This document shows positions 34,650 through 46,484 of a stretch of DNA of 64,000 nt, in pieces (position 1 is the first letter of the stretch; each line of letters starts with the position of its first letter). The translations under genes and the position numbers were made by a program. Origin of the DNA: Calamus simplicifolius (lineage: Eukaryota > Streptophyta > Magnoliopsida > Arecales > Arecaceae); assembly GCA_900491605.1 (NCBI GenBank), contig UESW01003834.1, positions 472,900-536,899 on the forward strand, written 5' to 3'. Under the pieces are notes generated by a model. It was given only the letters and a program-made list of their open reading frames with translations, was not told the DNA's origin and did no database searches.

Positions 34650-35014
34650 AGGAGTCATAGACAGTGTCCAGATCCTTAGGGATATTTGGACTATTCTGTG
34701 GGAAGTTGACAGTGTCCAGATCTGCCATATTTTTAGGAAAGCAATACGGCGGTGGACTGGGTTGCTATTTCCTTAGGGATATTTGGACTATTCTGTGGGA
34801 AGTTGACAGTGTCCAGATCTGCCATATTTTAGGAAAGCCAATACGACGGTGGACTGGGTTGCTATTTCAGTGGCTCAGCATGTTGGTTCGTGATCGTGAA
34901 GATTAGATGATCCCTATCCTTATCCTTTGCAGCTAATTTTATACTCAGATCTATCTGGGCTGACTCGCACTAGATGAGTATGATCGTCCGTTTATACCCA
35001 AAAAAAAAAAAAAA
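34650..35014 (+). mobile_element. L1-type LINE 3' end with poly(A) tail
   Basis: The plus strand reads the C-terminal part of a plant L1 RNase H-like domain: DSVQICHIFRKAN then DWVAISVAQHVGS, followed by a short 3' UTR and an A-run at 34999-35014. It is 5'-truncated, frame-disrupted and carries an internal duplication (34674-34867). The 5' boundary is uncertain and no TSD was identified. Confidence 0.65.
34674..34867 (+). repeat. 97-bp tandem duplication in the L1 tail
   Basis: ccttagggatatttggacta starts at 34674 and again at 34771. The two copies differ at very few bases (a T-run and ggcgg versus gacgg), so the duplication is recent relative to the decay of the LINE. Confidence 0.9.
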
Positions 35015-36641
35015 AGAAGTCACGGACATGGTGCGAATAAAAGACCACACTATTTCTAGAAACTAGGGGTATTTTTTGAAATTCTACTTAGATTTCTATC
35101 AAATTTCGAGTAATATGTGTTTCCGATATAAATGTCTCGTTTTGATATACTTGGGAATTTGATAGTAAAATTTTACGCGAACCAATTAAACATGTTAGGA
35201 TCATATTCCCAGCAATTTAATTGATCAAGATTACGTTACTAGCTAGTCATCTAATGGTAGGTGGAAATCTTGGATTGATTGAACCAAAGAGGTCATTAAG
35301 TGGTATATTTTAGTTGTTCACCAACTTATCTAATAGGATAATATTAATTAAAAAAAAGATGGCAAAGAAACTTAGACTATGTCATAAAAGTTGTGAATAT
35401 AAGTAATTATTGCTCTAATTATTCTAGTTCTGCTAATTTTAAAATAGTTGCCTTTGTGAAAGGATAATTCATAATTTAACCTTTAAAACTCTTATAACAT
35501 CCGATGATTTTTTTTTTTGGTTTTAATTAGAAGTAGGTGACTATTACATCCATGCAAGAAGCAACTCAAATTTTGCATAAAATCCAAATATGTTTATAAT
35601 TATTAAGAATATTTAAAGTCAATTCGATCCGGTACCTTCCATTTCTAACCACACGATGTTTTAATCAACCGACGCGAGTTTCACAGGTGGCGACGTCCAT
35701 ATTGCATGACGACGATCAGTGGGGAACGAGACCCAGAAGCCAGTCGATTGTGGTCGAAAGTTCAAGAGCTAGCGGCAACATCGCTAATAACAGCATCAAT
35801 ATTCCACACCATAAAAAAAGCCATCAGTGTTCTCAGCGTTAATTGTTAAACCATGAAGCTAACCAACCTTCACAAGAATGAACAAAAATATTTATTAAAG
35901 TGATGAGATATCATTGATTAGGTTCAATGAATGAACAAAAGCAGAATGGGTTACAAAGTTCTGTACAAGTGTGCATCTGCTTTGACCTTCGACCACCGCA
36001 TCGCATCTATCAGACACCTCTACATAGACGAAGGTGAAAATAATTGTACGTAAGATGTTGCAGATTGTTACTCCAAACGCCAATCTCATGTTTTCTGAGA
36101 AACCAAAATCCATCTAACAAAATGATCATCACCTAGAACTCTTGCCAATGTAGGATGGTTTGGTCTCCAAAGCCTATCCTCCTACTTCATTTTTCTCTCT
36201 TTTTTACGGTAGCATAGAGGCCTCTCAGGCCTAAAGAAAGCAACAACCTAGCATCAGCTTTGAAGATATACAATAAGGGAAGGAAATGCATCCTTCTGGT
36301 GCCAGAAAATTTTTCAATATATAAACTGCAATAATCATTCTTTAAAACTTGGATTAATTAAATATCAAAGTAATGAAGTATTCTATGCGAGTCCATTATT
36401 GTTTATGATCACCATTTATATTTTTGGACTATTTGATGCATCTTAAAGCAGCGTAGCTTTATGTTAATTCGGCATTCATAAAAGATAGGGCATACATTAA
36501 TTTGATTGTCACAAGAAATGGTTTCTAGTTTTGCTTAGAGCTATAATATTTTCGCTGTCTATGGATAGAGAGAAGAAGCCTTCTCTGCTATCACACACGT
36601 GGAAAAACCCTAATTAGGTTTTGCAAGAAAGGAGAGTTATA
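35015..36641. other. spacer
   Basis: AT-rich. No supported gene or element was recognised. Confidence 0.4.
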
Positions 36642-36646
36642 AATTT

Positions 36647-38177
36647 TGATGGCCAGTTGACCATGGGCAATAAAAATAATAATTTTCAAATAATTTTTTT
36701 AGGTGACCATCCTCAGCAGTTAATTTTTAGGCAGCCTCTTCCTCGATGGCCTTTCAACGGAAATCCTAGTGACATTTATGTGCCAAGGCATTTATAGGTC
36801 CTCGCATTTGGAGAGCATTTAATGAATGGAGCATTCAATGTTAAGTCACGGATCACGAGGAGAGAAAGAAAAAGACAGCGAAGGAAGTCCTCAACGGCCT
36901 TTTCCTAGGTGAAAATTCTAGACAGCCTTTTCCTCAACGGCCTTCTTAGGCAGTAACTTCCTCGACCACCTTCTCAACCGCAATCCTAAGCGGCATTTAT
37001 GTGCCAAGGCATTTATAGGTCTGGTAAAGGCATTGAAGAGCATTTAATGGAATGGAGCATTCAATATTAAGTCACCGATCACGAGGAGAGGAAGACAGCG
37101 AAGGAAGTCCTAGGCGGCCTAGGCGGCCTTTTCTTCAATGGCCTTCCTCAACGGCCTTTTCTTAAGCGGCCTTCTTAGGCGGCCTTTTCCTCAACGGACA
37201 TCTTAGGCTGGGTGGCTTTTTTAGGCGGCTTTAGTTCAAACTCCCAATTCCACCACGATGATGGTTCCTTATTGCATTTATGTGCCAGGGCATTTATGGT
37301 CTTATAAAGGCCAGGTGCATTAAGGTATTTATGACTGCCACGTTAGCATAGAAAAGATGGTGTAGAGAAGCTAGGATGAGGAGTTTCGACTCTATGCCTC
37401 ACGGAAGTCCTCGATGGCCTTTTCTCCTCAATGGCCTTTTTCAGATTCCGTCCTCGACTGCTCCTAGCTGTCCGACTCTAGACCGCGGCAACCCACTCCC
37501 GACAAGCGAGGAGGTTTACAAGCATAAGAACCTGCTTGCGTGGAGCCCACATACTTGGCTCCACCATTATCCGTGCACACACAAAGGAGTGTACAAGATA
37601 GACAATAGACTGGCACCACCCATTTCTGATGGGACAACCTATAGCTCTGACATGCCACTAAGAAGAAGCATCTTCATAAAAGCACAAGTGGCAGCACCTC
37701 AGGTCTCAAGATATTAATCCTGACATTTCACCTACCAAAGGTCCTCAGTCATCATGACACCCTAACCACTCAGATTAGATAGCCCCAAAAGTTATGGTCC
37801 ATCATGAGGCTCCATGTGACCCATTCCAACTAAAGGACAAGGCTCCAAGCTTCTCAGACAAGCTACATAGAGTACAAAGATAAATAAATTAGGTAAGAGG
37901 GACCAGGTAACTCCAAGAACTCAACACACTACACTCCAAAAGGCTTATTCTGGCTGAGAGAGAGCTCTTCTCTGAGCCTCTCCCTCTTTCTCTTTCAAGC
38001 TTCTTCAAGCTCACGGCTGTTGCTCAGAGCACTGACTTGAGCGTCGGAGGGTCCCTACCGGAATCTCCAGCCGTGGGACTTCTTGCAGGTTTGGAGGACG
38101 AAGGAGGAACCCTGGTACTTCCCTGGAGCGATGACTAACGCTCAAGGATGCCAGCTCAAAGTAACCGGGCATCAACA
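36647..38177 (+). repeat. 5' LTR of the non-autonomous element
   Basis: Runs from tgatggccagttgacc to gggcatcaaca. U3 has an internal duplication of about 220 bp (gtgccaaggcatttataggt at 36780 and 37003) and repeats of ggcggccttttcctcaacgg. The R-U5 block tgacttgagcgtcggaggg lies at about 38035. Confidence 0.9.
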
Positions 38178-38180
38178 GAT

Positions 38181-38200
38181 TGGCGCGCCAGGAAGAGGGA
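38181..38200 (+). other. primer-binding site
   Basis: tggcgcgccaggaagaggga begins three bases after the LTR end. The 46485 site of the Tat element shares tggcgcgccagg. The primer tRNA was not identified. Confidence 0.75.
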
Positions 38201-38270
38201 GCATGCGCTGAAGGAAAGAGAGCTCTGTCTTCTTGAGCTATAAGTCTTTATCCCCTCTAAGATAGCCATG

Positions 38271-38815
38271 GTGGTGATGCGCGTGCCGAAGGTCCTCACC
38301 AATCATACCGGAAGGCATCCACATCGCACTGAGCAACAAAAGACCACTCTCTCTGCTCCTCCTTCACCACCAACCTTAGCTACTCTAATTAACCCCGCTG
38401 GCTATCCTCAATCAACAAGTTCAAGCCTTGAATGCATCAGTTCATGAACTGCAGAAGCAACGCTCGGTGGCCACTCAGCAGCAGCCCAAGCCTCTCACAT
38501 CACTTATGATAGCTTCACCAGTTAGCCAACGATTCACCCGCAGAAAATATCCTCAAGAAGAAGCTTAGCGCCATCATGCATCATCTAAGCACCACCACCG
38601 TAAAGCTTTCAAAAGACTGCAGTCTCCTACCCCCCGCTCAAGCAGCCACTCCTCCCCTTACTCATCTTCTGAGCCGTCTCGGGAGGACCTTAATCATGAG
38701 ATGAAGAAGCATCTGGATGAACAACACCTACGGCCAGAAGAGCTCAGTCAAAGGCTCAATAATTAGCGAGAGGTGGCCAAATAATTTCTAAAAAGGGCAA
38801 ACTTGGGACATTGTC
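38271..38815 (+). pseudogene. gag N-terminal relic
   Basis: It resembles the start of gag in the element at 46549-47140: a QVQALNA..HELQKQ stretch, RRKYPQEEA, a Ser/His-rich linker and LDEQHLRPEELSQRLN. Stops interrupt it, and the capsid and zinc-knuckle parts are missing. Confidence 0.65.
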
Positions 38816-39174
38816 CATGGCCCGTCACCTTAAGCATTTATGGACATTTTAATTTCTAGTAGTAGTAAGCCGAGAGGTGTTGGTGCAATTAATGAAAGAT
38901 GGAAGATGAGGACAAAGGGCTTTGACTATTGACTCCACCTTCCCCTTTCTCTCTTTCTCTTTGCTTCACCCAAGAGCCAAATCGAGCCCAAGACCTCTTG
39001 CGGATTTCGTTCTAGTTGTTCTTAGACTTCAGCACTAGGGCGACCAATCTCTTCAAAGAAAAAGCTATCAAGCCTTTAATTGATGACGACACCAAGCACG
39101 ACGCAAAGACAAAAAGCTACGAAAGCTAAGTACACTATACTTTAAGAAAAAGTTTCTTTTCATTCAATTTCACA

Positions 39175-39485
39175 ATAACCACTTGGGCCAGCTAAGCGAC
39201 CGCCAAGGTAGTTTTTCGGTGGCCCCGCGATCATAAGGACACCCCCGGACCGGCATGAGAAACCTCCGAGGCAGTTCAAGTCCTGTGGTCTCGGCGGCTC
39301 CAAGTCAAACTCCCAAACGGGCCGAGCGACCCCCGAGGTATTTTCAAAATGACCTTAGTGGTCTCGAGATCATAGACACCACGGACCGGTGCAAGAAACC
39401 TCCAGTGGTTCAAGCCCTGTGGTCTCGGCAGCCCCGAGTCAACGCCTGGGCCGGCCGCAAAACCCCCGAGGCAGTTTTATTTTAG
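39175..39485 (+). repeat. two diverged copies of the 244-bp-type repeat
   Basis: Contains ggaccggcatgagaaacctc, caagtcctgtggtctcggcgg and cccccgaggcagtttt, which match the tandem units at 51812-52985 in the Tat element. This links the two elements. Confidence 0.7.
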
Positions 39486-39599
39486 CCCCAGTAGCTTATA
39501 TTTGGCTCAGCGGTATCAGTATAACCTCAATGGTCTTATTATAGCCTCAGCGGCTCTATCGCAGCCTCAATAGCTCCATTTTTGCCTTAGCAGCCAACG

Positions 39600-40655
39600 A
39601 CCAACTGGAAAGCCTGAGGCCAGAAGCTCGGCACCTATGACCGACTTCGCGTCGGCACCAAAGCCAGAGGCCAGCAGCTCGGCACCCAAGCTCGAGGCCA
39701 GCAGCTCGGCAATAAAGCCCAAGGTTAGCTCGACACCTACGACCAACTTCGCGTCGGCACCAAAGCCCGAGGCCAGCAGCTCGGCACCCAAGCCCAAGGC
39801 CAGCAGCTTGGCACCAAAGCCCGAGGTCAGCTCGGCACCTAAGATCGACTTCGCATTGGCACCAAAGCCTGAGGCCAATAGCTCGGCACCAAAGATCGAC
39901 TTCGTGTCGGCACCAAAGCCCGAGGCCAGCTTGGCACTTAAGACCGACTTCCCGTCGGCACCAAAGCCCGAGGCTAGCAGCTCGGCACCAAAGCCCGAGG
40001 CCAGCAGCTCGGCACCAAAGCCCGAGGCCAGCAACTCAGCACCAAAGACTGACTTCACGTTGGCACCAAAGGCCGAGGCTAGCAGCTCAGCACCTAAGCC
40101 CGAGGCCAGTAGCTCGGCACCAAAGCCCGAGGTCAGCTCAGCACCTAAGACCGACTTCGCATCGGCACCCAAGTCCGAGGCCAGCAGCTCGGCACCAAAG
40201 CCGAGGTCAGCTCGGCACCTAAGACCGACTTCGCGTCGGCACCAAAGCCCGAGGCCAGCTCGGCACCTAAGACCGACTTCACGTCGGCACCAAAGCAGCT
40301 CAGCACCTAAGACCGACTTTCGTCGGCACCAAAGCCCGAGGCCAGCTCGGACACCTTTGGCACTAAAGCCCGAGGCCAGCTCGGCACCTAAGACCGACTT
40401 CGCGTCGGCACCAAAGCCCGAGGCCAGCAGCTCGGCACCCAAGCCCGAGACTAGCAGCTTAGTACCAAAGCCCGAGGCCAGCTCGGCACCTAAGACCGAC
40501 TTTGCATCGGCACTAAAGCCCGAGGCCAGCTCGGCACCTAAGACCGATTTTACATCGGCACCTAAGACCGACTTCGGGCCGACAGCCAAGCCTGAGGCCA
40601 GGTCGGTACCAAAGCCTAAGGCCAGCTCGGCACCAAATACCTCTGGGATCGGCAC
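39600..40655 (+). repeat. Ser-Ala-Pro-Lys repeat array open in both strands
   Basis: Units of 24-30 bp, such as gcaccaaagcccgaggccag plus cagctcg, alternate with aagaccgacttcgcgtcg. Plus frame 39637-40818 would give 393 residues of SAPKPEASS and APKTDF repeats. Minus frame 39567-40655 would give 362 residues of GAELLASGFGADAKSVL repeats. Open frames on both strands follow from units that are multiples of three, so coding is doubtful. The plus frame lies where the parent element has its 3' untranslated repeats. Confidence 0.8.
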
Positions 40656-40659
40656 CAGC

Positions 40660-40875
40660 TCTATCTATCAGCCTCAACGGCATTATTGCAGCCTTAATGG
40701 CTGTATCGCTCTGCGGCATCATTACAACCTCAGCGGCATTATTGCAGTCTTAATAGCTCTATCGCTCTTCCTCAGCGGCAACATTACAACCTTAACGGTT
40801 TTGTTTCAGCCCCAGTAGCTCTATCAGCCTCAACGGTTTTATTGCAGCGGCTCTATCTCTTAGCCTCAACGACTT
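40660..40875 (+). repeat. short degenerate repeats (cctcaacggc...ttattgcagc)
   Basis: About six imperfect units of 30-40 bp follow the array above. Similar units lie at 39490-39590 on its other side. Confidence 0.65.
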
Positions 40876-41245
40876 TCTGTGGCTAACGGCCAACTAGGTA
40901 AAGCCTTTACTTAAATTATGCACTTGCAACAGGTTAACAATGCTGGCCACTCCCAATTGGCCAATTAAAAACCCCAATTCAACTCACATCTTGGATTCAT
41001 AGTTGATGGGCACCACTCCCAGACCTTATGTCAAGAGAGATTACTAACTTCCCTAAGCCTAAGGTAACTAACCTCCTACCTTTAACATTCCTTAAAGTTT
41101 TTAAGAAAGCACGGGCACAACTTTAGATAACATGCAGAAGTAGTCACAAGTCCATGCAAAGCAAATAAAAAAGAGAGAGAAGAAAGTTCTACACTCCTTT
41201 AGCTTGGCGGTTGCATGGTCTACAAGCTCAAAGTATGGGGGGCAT

Positions 41246-42757
41246 TGATGGGGCCAGTTGACCCATGGGCAATAAAAATAGTAATTTTCAAATAATTTTT
41301 CTAGGCGGCTATCCTCGCCTTCTTGAGCGGCTTAATTCCTCGACTGCCTTCTCAACGGCGACATTTATGTCCCAAGGCATTTATAGGTCTTGCATTTATT
41401 GAGAGCATTTAATAAAATGAAGCATTCAATGTCAAGTTATGGACCACGAAGAGAGAAAGATAGCGAAGGAAGTCCTAAGCGGCCTTTTCCACAAGGACCT
41501 TTTCTTAGGCATCCTTTTCCTCAACGGCCATCTTAGGCGGCCTCTTCTCGATGGCCTTCTTAACGGCAATCTTAGGCGGCATTTATGTGCCAAGGTATTT
41601 ATAGGTCGATGGCCTTCTCAACAGCAATCCTATGCGGCATTTATGTGTATTTATAGGTCTTATAAAGGCCCTCGCTCGAGAGCATTTAATGGAATGGAGC
41701 ATTCAACACGAGGAGAGAAAGATAGCGAAGGAAGTCCTAGGTGGCCTTTTCCTCAACGGCCTTCTTCAACTTCCATTTCCTAGGCGAAAATCTTAGGCGG
41801 CCTTTTCCTAGGCGGCTTTGGTTCTAGACTCTCAATTCCACCATGACGATGGCTCCCTACTGCATTTATGTGCCAGAACATTTATGGTCTTATAAAGGCC
41901 ACGTGCATTGGCTGTCATGTTGACCCCCTTTGGTCCCATGCATGAGAAAAGATGGCATACAGAAGCCAGGACTCCATGCCTCACGGACATCCTTGACAGC
42001 CTTTTCTCTTAAGTGGCCGCTTTCGTCCTCGACCGCTCCTAGCTGTCCCACTCTAGACCGTGGCAACCCGACTCTCGACAAGCGAGGAGATTTACGAGCA
42101 TAAGAACCTGCTTGTGTCGAGCCCACATACTTGGCTCCACCATTATCCGTGCACACACAAAGAAGTGTATAGGATAGACAACAGACTGGCACCACCCATT
42201 TCTGACGGAACAACGCCTGTGGCTCTGACATGCCACTAAGAAGAAGCATCTTCATAAAAGCTTTGACAAGTGGCAACACCTCACGTCTCACAGATATTAA
42301 TCCTGATATTTCACCTACCAAAGGTCCTCAGTCATCATGACACCCCAACCACTTATATTAGATAAGCCCCAAAAGTTATGGTCCATCATGAGGCTCCACG
42401 TGACCCATTCCCACTAAAGGACAAGGCTCCAAGCTTCTCAGGCAAGCTACACAGAGTATAAAGATAAATAAATTAGGTAAGAGGGACCAGGTAACTCCAA
42501 GAACTCAACACACTACACAACTCCAAAAGGCTTATTCTGGTTGAGCTCTTCTTTGAGCCTCTCCCTCTTTCTCTTTCAAGCTTCCTCAAGCTCACGGTTG
42601 TTGCTCAGAGCACTGACTTGAGCGTCGGAGGATCCCCGTCGAAATCTCCGGCCATGGGACTTCTTGCAGGATTGAAGGACGAAAGAGGAATCTGGTACTT
42701 CCCTGGAGCGATGACTGACGCTCAAGGACGCCAGCTCAAAGTGACTGGACATCAACA
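41246..42757 (+). repeat. 3' LTR of the non-autonomous element
   Basis: Runs from tgatggggccagttgaccc to ggacatcaaca. It corresponds to 36647-38177 with many substitutions and small indels. R-U5 starts near 42535. Confidence 0.9.
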
Positions 42758-42762
42758 AATTT

Positions 42763-43443
42763 TGTAAGGAACTCAAATTTTCTATCATCTAAGAGATGCA
42801 ATGTTCTTTGATTGCTGTTCTATTTGTCATGAAGCCCGTTGCATATGGTTAGCCTTTGAAGCACATGACAATAATGGATTGAAAGCAAGTTTGCAAGGAA
42901 GTTGACCAGCCTCGAGAATGAGCACAGTTGGCTTTATTGGCCATTCAAACCATATAAGCATGGCAGAGCTGCCTTTACTAACTTAACCATCACATGGAAA
43001 TATTTCCCACGAGTTCTGTATTTGGAACAAACATATAACAAAGAGGAAATCCTGCTACCAATGGAGAATATTAACCAAACCGAGATTTCAGATAACTCTT
43101 TGCCACTAATATGGGAAACATCACATGAATGTGCCCTCATTTTCCAAACAGTACTTAAGTAGGGCTGCATATAAAAAACGATTTATCATGCCTATCTGCT
43201 TTGAACTTAAGCCAAAAGTAGAGAGTTAACAAAGTTTCTTTCCTTTGGAACACCTGCATGAAAACCATATATTACATAGGGAAATTTTTTTATAAAGAAG
43301 GAAAAAGTATCACTAATTAATTGGCAAATTACACATTAGAGCATGAAAATAACATGACATCAAGCTAGTAGCTTACAAAGGAACACAATTCATTCAAGGG
43401 TTGTCGCTATACAACCTTCTGGTCTTAGACTCTTGAGCTTAAA
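42763..43443. other. 3' flank of the glycosyltransferase gene
   Basis: Presumed 3' UTR and spacer. An 86-codon plus-strand frame at 42902-43162 overlaps a minus-strand frame of similar length. Neither shows a known domain. Confidence 0.45.
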
Positions 43444-44907
43444 CTATAACGGAGGAACCGGCCGGTTTCTTCTTATCGCCTCGGGTGCCAGCATCAACTC
43501 CTCTATCAGCCTGCCCAAGTCTTTGTAAGACGAGCCCCCCTCCTCCGCGGCCCCTCTTGCCTCCTCCCCCAGCATCCTCGCCCTCCTCCTCCTCCCGTCT
43601 GCTGCCTCCCCTCCCCCCATCACCCTCCCCACCGCCCTCTTAATCTCCTCACTCTTCACCACCGCTTCCTCCTCCCTTTCTCCCGCAATCGTCGACCGAA
43701 CTCGGACCCCGATCTCCAACACATCCACCACCAGCATCTCATTGAACGGCTGGTCGGCAAACATCGGCCAGGTGGCCATCGGCACGCCGGCGCTCACCCC
43801 TTCGAGCACCGAGTTCCATCCACAGTGCGTCAGAAAGCCCCCAACTGCCTCATGGTTCAGTATCAGTATCTGCGGCGCCCATCCTCTTACGATAATTCCC
43901 CTCTCCTCCAATCTCTTTGGCATCCATTCTTCCACCACCTCGGCGCTATCAGCCCTCACCACCCAAATGAATGCATGCCCGGAGGCCTCCAGGCCTGATG
44001 CGATCTCCCGAAGCTGAGCTGTGGTGAGCTGGACAAGGCTACCAAAGCAAACATAAAGAACAGAGCCTGCCTTCTTGGAGTCCAGCCAAGCCAAAAAACA
44101 GCCACCATGATCTACGCTTTCTTTTCCCCCAACTATCTCCACCTTGCGGTTCTCGATGCACGATGATACCGGGCCGACGGACCACGCCTTCTTTCCGATG
44201 ATTTTAGTGTAATGCTCGGCATAGTCCGGCTCCACTTCGTAGCAGCTGTTAACCACCACGCCGTAGCTCTTGGCCTCGGCCTCACGCATCTTGTCCAAGA
44301 GCCTGTTGAAGTCGGTGTTCGATTTAAGCGGGGCGGGGAGCTGCGACCGTGTCATTTCGATGGGGTGCGGTAGGCCGGGCACGATGAAAGGCTCGTCGTT
44401 GCTCGAGACGTTGTCTTGAGGCCTGTAGCGCTCGAGGGAGTGCAGCACGCAAAGGGAGAAGAAACACATGCCGTGGAAGATGAGGCGTGGGATGCCAAGC
44501 TCAAGGGCGACGTCGGCGGTCCACGGGAGGAACATGTCGGAGATGAGGCAGTCCGGCAGGTGGTCGGCGAGAAGGCGGCGGACGGGGCTGCGCAGAAGAG
44601 CGATGGCACGGTGGAGGCATTGGAGATCGAGGTGGCCGATTGAAGCAGAGGAATCCCAGCCATCGGGGAGGCCTGTGTCGACTGGAGGAGGGAGGGGGAG
44701 GCAGAGGAGGGAGAGGGAACTGGAGCTGGCTCGCTGGATGGTGGAGGAGACGAGGGCACTGTTAGAGGGGGTGGTGATGATGGTGGAGGCGACGCCACGG
44801 CGGGCAAAGAGCTTGGCCATGTCGAGCATGGGGATCAAGTGGCCGGCGGCCATGTAAGGGAAGAAGAAGATGCGGAGTTGGTGGGGGGCGGCGGCTTCCG
44901 AGCCCAT
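43444..44907 (-). CDS. UDP-glycosyltransferase, UGT73 type
   Basis: A 487-aa family-1 plant glycosyltransferase that transfers a sugar, probably glucose, from a UDP-sugar to a small hydroxylated acceptor in the cytosol. The catalytic His is H23 in MAAGHLIPMLDMAKLF and the partner Asp is D124 in LISDMF. The 44-residue PSPG box runs W343-Q386 (WAPQILILNHEAVGGFLTHC, then GWNSVLEG...ADQ). Its final Gln favours UDP-glucose. VLYVCFGSL at 283-291 and the ILILNHEAVGG form suggest group D (UGT73: scopoletin, flavonoid, triterpenoid and similar acceptors), but the acceptor cannot be told from sequence. Full length, single exon, no stops; ATG at 44905-44907 fits the usual N-terminus. It stands alone between retroelements ending at 42757 and starting at 45230, so its promoter space is about 320 bp. 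Confidence 0.93.
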   Translation of the reverse strand: MGSEAAAPHQLRIFFFPYMAAGHLIPMLDMAKLFARRGVASTIITTPSNSALVSSTIQRASSSSLSLLCLPLPPPVDTGLPDGWDSSASIGHLDLQCLHRAIALLRSPVRRLLADHLPDCLISDMFLPWTADVALELGIPRLIFHGMCFFSLCVLHSLERYRPQDNVSSNDEPFIVPGLPHPIEMTRSQLPAPLKSNTDFNRLLDKMREAEAKSYGVVVNSCYEVEPDYAEHYTKIIGKKAWSVGPVSSCIENRKVEIVGGKESVDHGGCFLAWLDSKKAGSVLYVCFGSLVQLTTAQLREIASGLEASGHAFIWVVRADSAEVVEEWMPKRLEERGIIVRGWAPQILILNHEAVGGFLTHCGWNSVLEGVSAGVPMATWPMFADQPFNEMLVVDVLEIGVRVRSTIAGEREEEAVVKSEEIKRAVGRVMGGGEAADGRRRRARMLGEEARGAAEEGGSSYKDLGRLIEELMLAPEAIRRNRPVPPL

Positions 44908-45229
44908 GGCGCGTGCCTGCCTTCGGTGGTGAGCCTGGGAAGTATTAAAAATTCTCCTTTTTTAAATGGAACTAAGAACTGGGAAGTGGGATTGAAGGAG
45001 TTCTTCAATGATTTAATCGACCGACCGACGAGGGAGAGAGTACTGGAGGCATGAATGAAGCGTCTTGGGCCTTGGCTCTTGGCACCAAAAATCAGTCGTA
45101 GGGCTCGTTCAGGGAGATTTTTCTGGAAGTCTTCCTTAAAAGATGGGACTCGACGAATTCTTTGACCAGGTCTCGGGATTCTTTCTGGATTTACAAGCTG
45201 GTTACTGGCAAACAACCAGGATCATTGTT
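44908..45229. promoter_or_regulatory. promoter/5' UTR space of the glycosyltransferase gene
   Basis: About 320 bp remain between the ATG and the inserted LTR at 45230. No clear TATA was identified. The LTR insertion has replaced the more distant upstream DNA. Confidence 0.35.
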
Positions 45230-46481
45230 TTTGATACGGCTGATAGGAAGCCACGTAGTATATGATGTGGCTGATAAGAAGCCACTTAATAAATACAACA
45301 TCTAATCCCTAGATAGCTTCATGGTCAATTCTAGGTGGCCCTAAGGCAATTGGCCCCTAAATGGCTCTAGGGCCAATCTTAGGTGGTCCCCAAGCAATTG
45401 ATCCCTATACGATCCCAGAGCCAATTCTAGGCGGCCCCAAGGCAATTAACCCCTAGACGGCCCTAGAGCTAGTTCTAGACGGCCCCCAAGCACTTGGCCC
45501 CTAGACGGCCCCAAGGCCAGTCCTAGGCAGCCCCTAGACGGCCCTAGGGCTAGTCCTAGGTGGCCCCCAGGCAATTGGGCCAGTCCTAGGTGACCTCCAG
45601 GTAATTGGCCCCTAGACGGCCCTAGGGCCAGTCCTAGGCGGCCCCAATTGCCATGTGTGGCTGATAAAAAGCTACATGGCATATGATATGGCTGATAAGA
45701 AGCCACGTGATAAATACAACGTATGGCCCCTAGACGGCCCCAGGGCCAGTCCTAGGCGGCCCCCAAGCACTTGGCCCCTAGACGGCCCCAGGCACTTGGC
45801 TCCTAGACGGCCCTAGGGCCGGTCCTACGCGGCCGCGAGATACTTAGAGGTTTGACAAGATAGAGGATGTCATTCTGAACATCCTTTTCAGAGGATCTTA
45901 ATCCAAAAAGTCGATGATGGATCCTTTTCAAAGGGCTTCAGTCCAAAAAGTCATTAGCAATATTTAATGACCCTGGCTAAATAAGCATCAAAAGACAATT
46001 ATCTGCCATAAAGTATCAAGCACTTCGAGTCAGAAAAGCCACTAAGGCCCAAAAAGTCATTAGCAGACTTTAATGACTTTGAATAAATGAGCGCTAAAAG
46101 GCGATCATTTCTGGCCAAACACTGATGATGTCGGAACAATGGATGCGGATCTAATCCGACCAGCTCTGACATTCTATCTATAAGGATGCTGACACGTCAT
46201 GGCATTCGGGGGAGAACACTAGGAAATGCCGATAAAAAGAAGGTAAGAGCAGGCATAAGGTAAGCTTTCTACACAGAAAAACAATCGACTTCTCCAAGAA
46301 ATAGTTTCTCTTCTCCCAAAAGAAGAGGGAGACGACTGCTGTGTTCTTGGTTGCTAACTTGAGCATCGGAGGGTCCTTAGCTGGAATCCCCAGTCACAGG
46401 ACTTCTTGCAGGACTTTGAAGATGAAGGATCGGGGCAACTGACGCTCAAGGCCATTAGCTCAAGATGACCAGGCATCAACA
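45230..46481 (+). repeat. 5' LTR of the Tat element
   Basis: Runs from tgatacggctgataggaagc to caggcatcaaca. U3 has repeats of ctagacggccccagggccag and tcctaggcggccccc (45320-45640, 45720-45840). It contains the ctaacttgagcatcggaggg block near 46354. Confidence 0.9.
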
Positions 46482-46484
46482 GAT

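Larger units (their letters stand above)
36642..42762 (+). mobile_element. complete non-autonomous LTR retrotransposon (6.1 kb), TSD AATTT
   Basis: The 5' LTR is 36647-38177 and the 3' LTR 41246-42757. The element is flanked by aattt at 36642-36646 and 42758-42762. A PBS lies at 38181 and a G-rich polypurine stretch (tatggggggcat) just before 41246. The 3.1-kb interior has a relic of gag, then repeats, with no protease, RT, RNase H or integrase. PBS and interior repeats match those of the pol-bearing Tat element at 45-57 kb, so it is best read as a deletion derivative mobilised in trans. The LTRs differ noticeably, so the insertion is not recent. Confidence 0.9.

Noticed and set aside
42902..43162. 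86-codon plus-strand frame downstream of the glycosyltransferase.
   Set aside because: No recognised domain and a competing minus-strand frame of similar size; probably 3' UTR or spacer.
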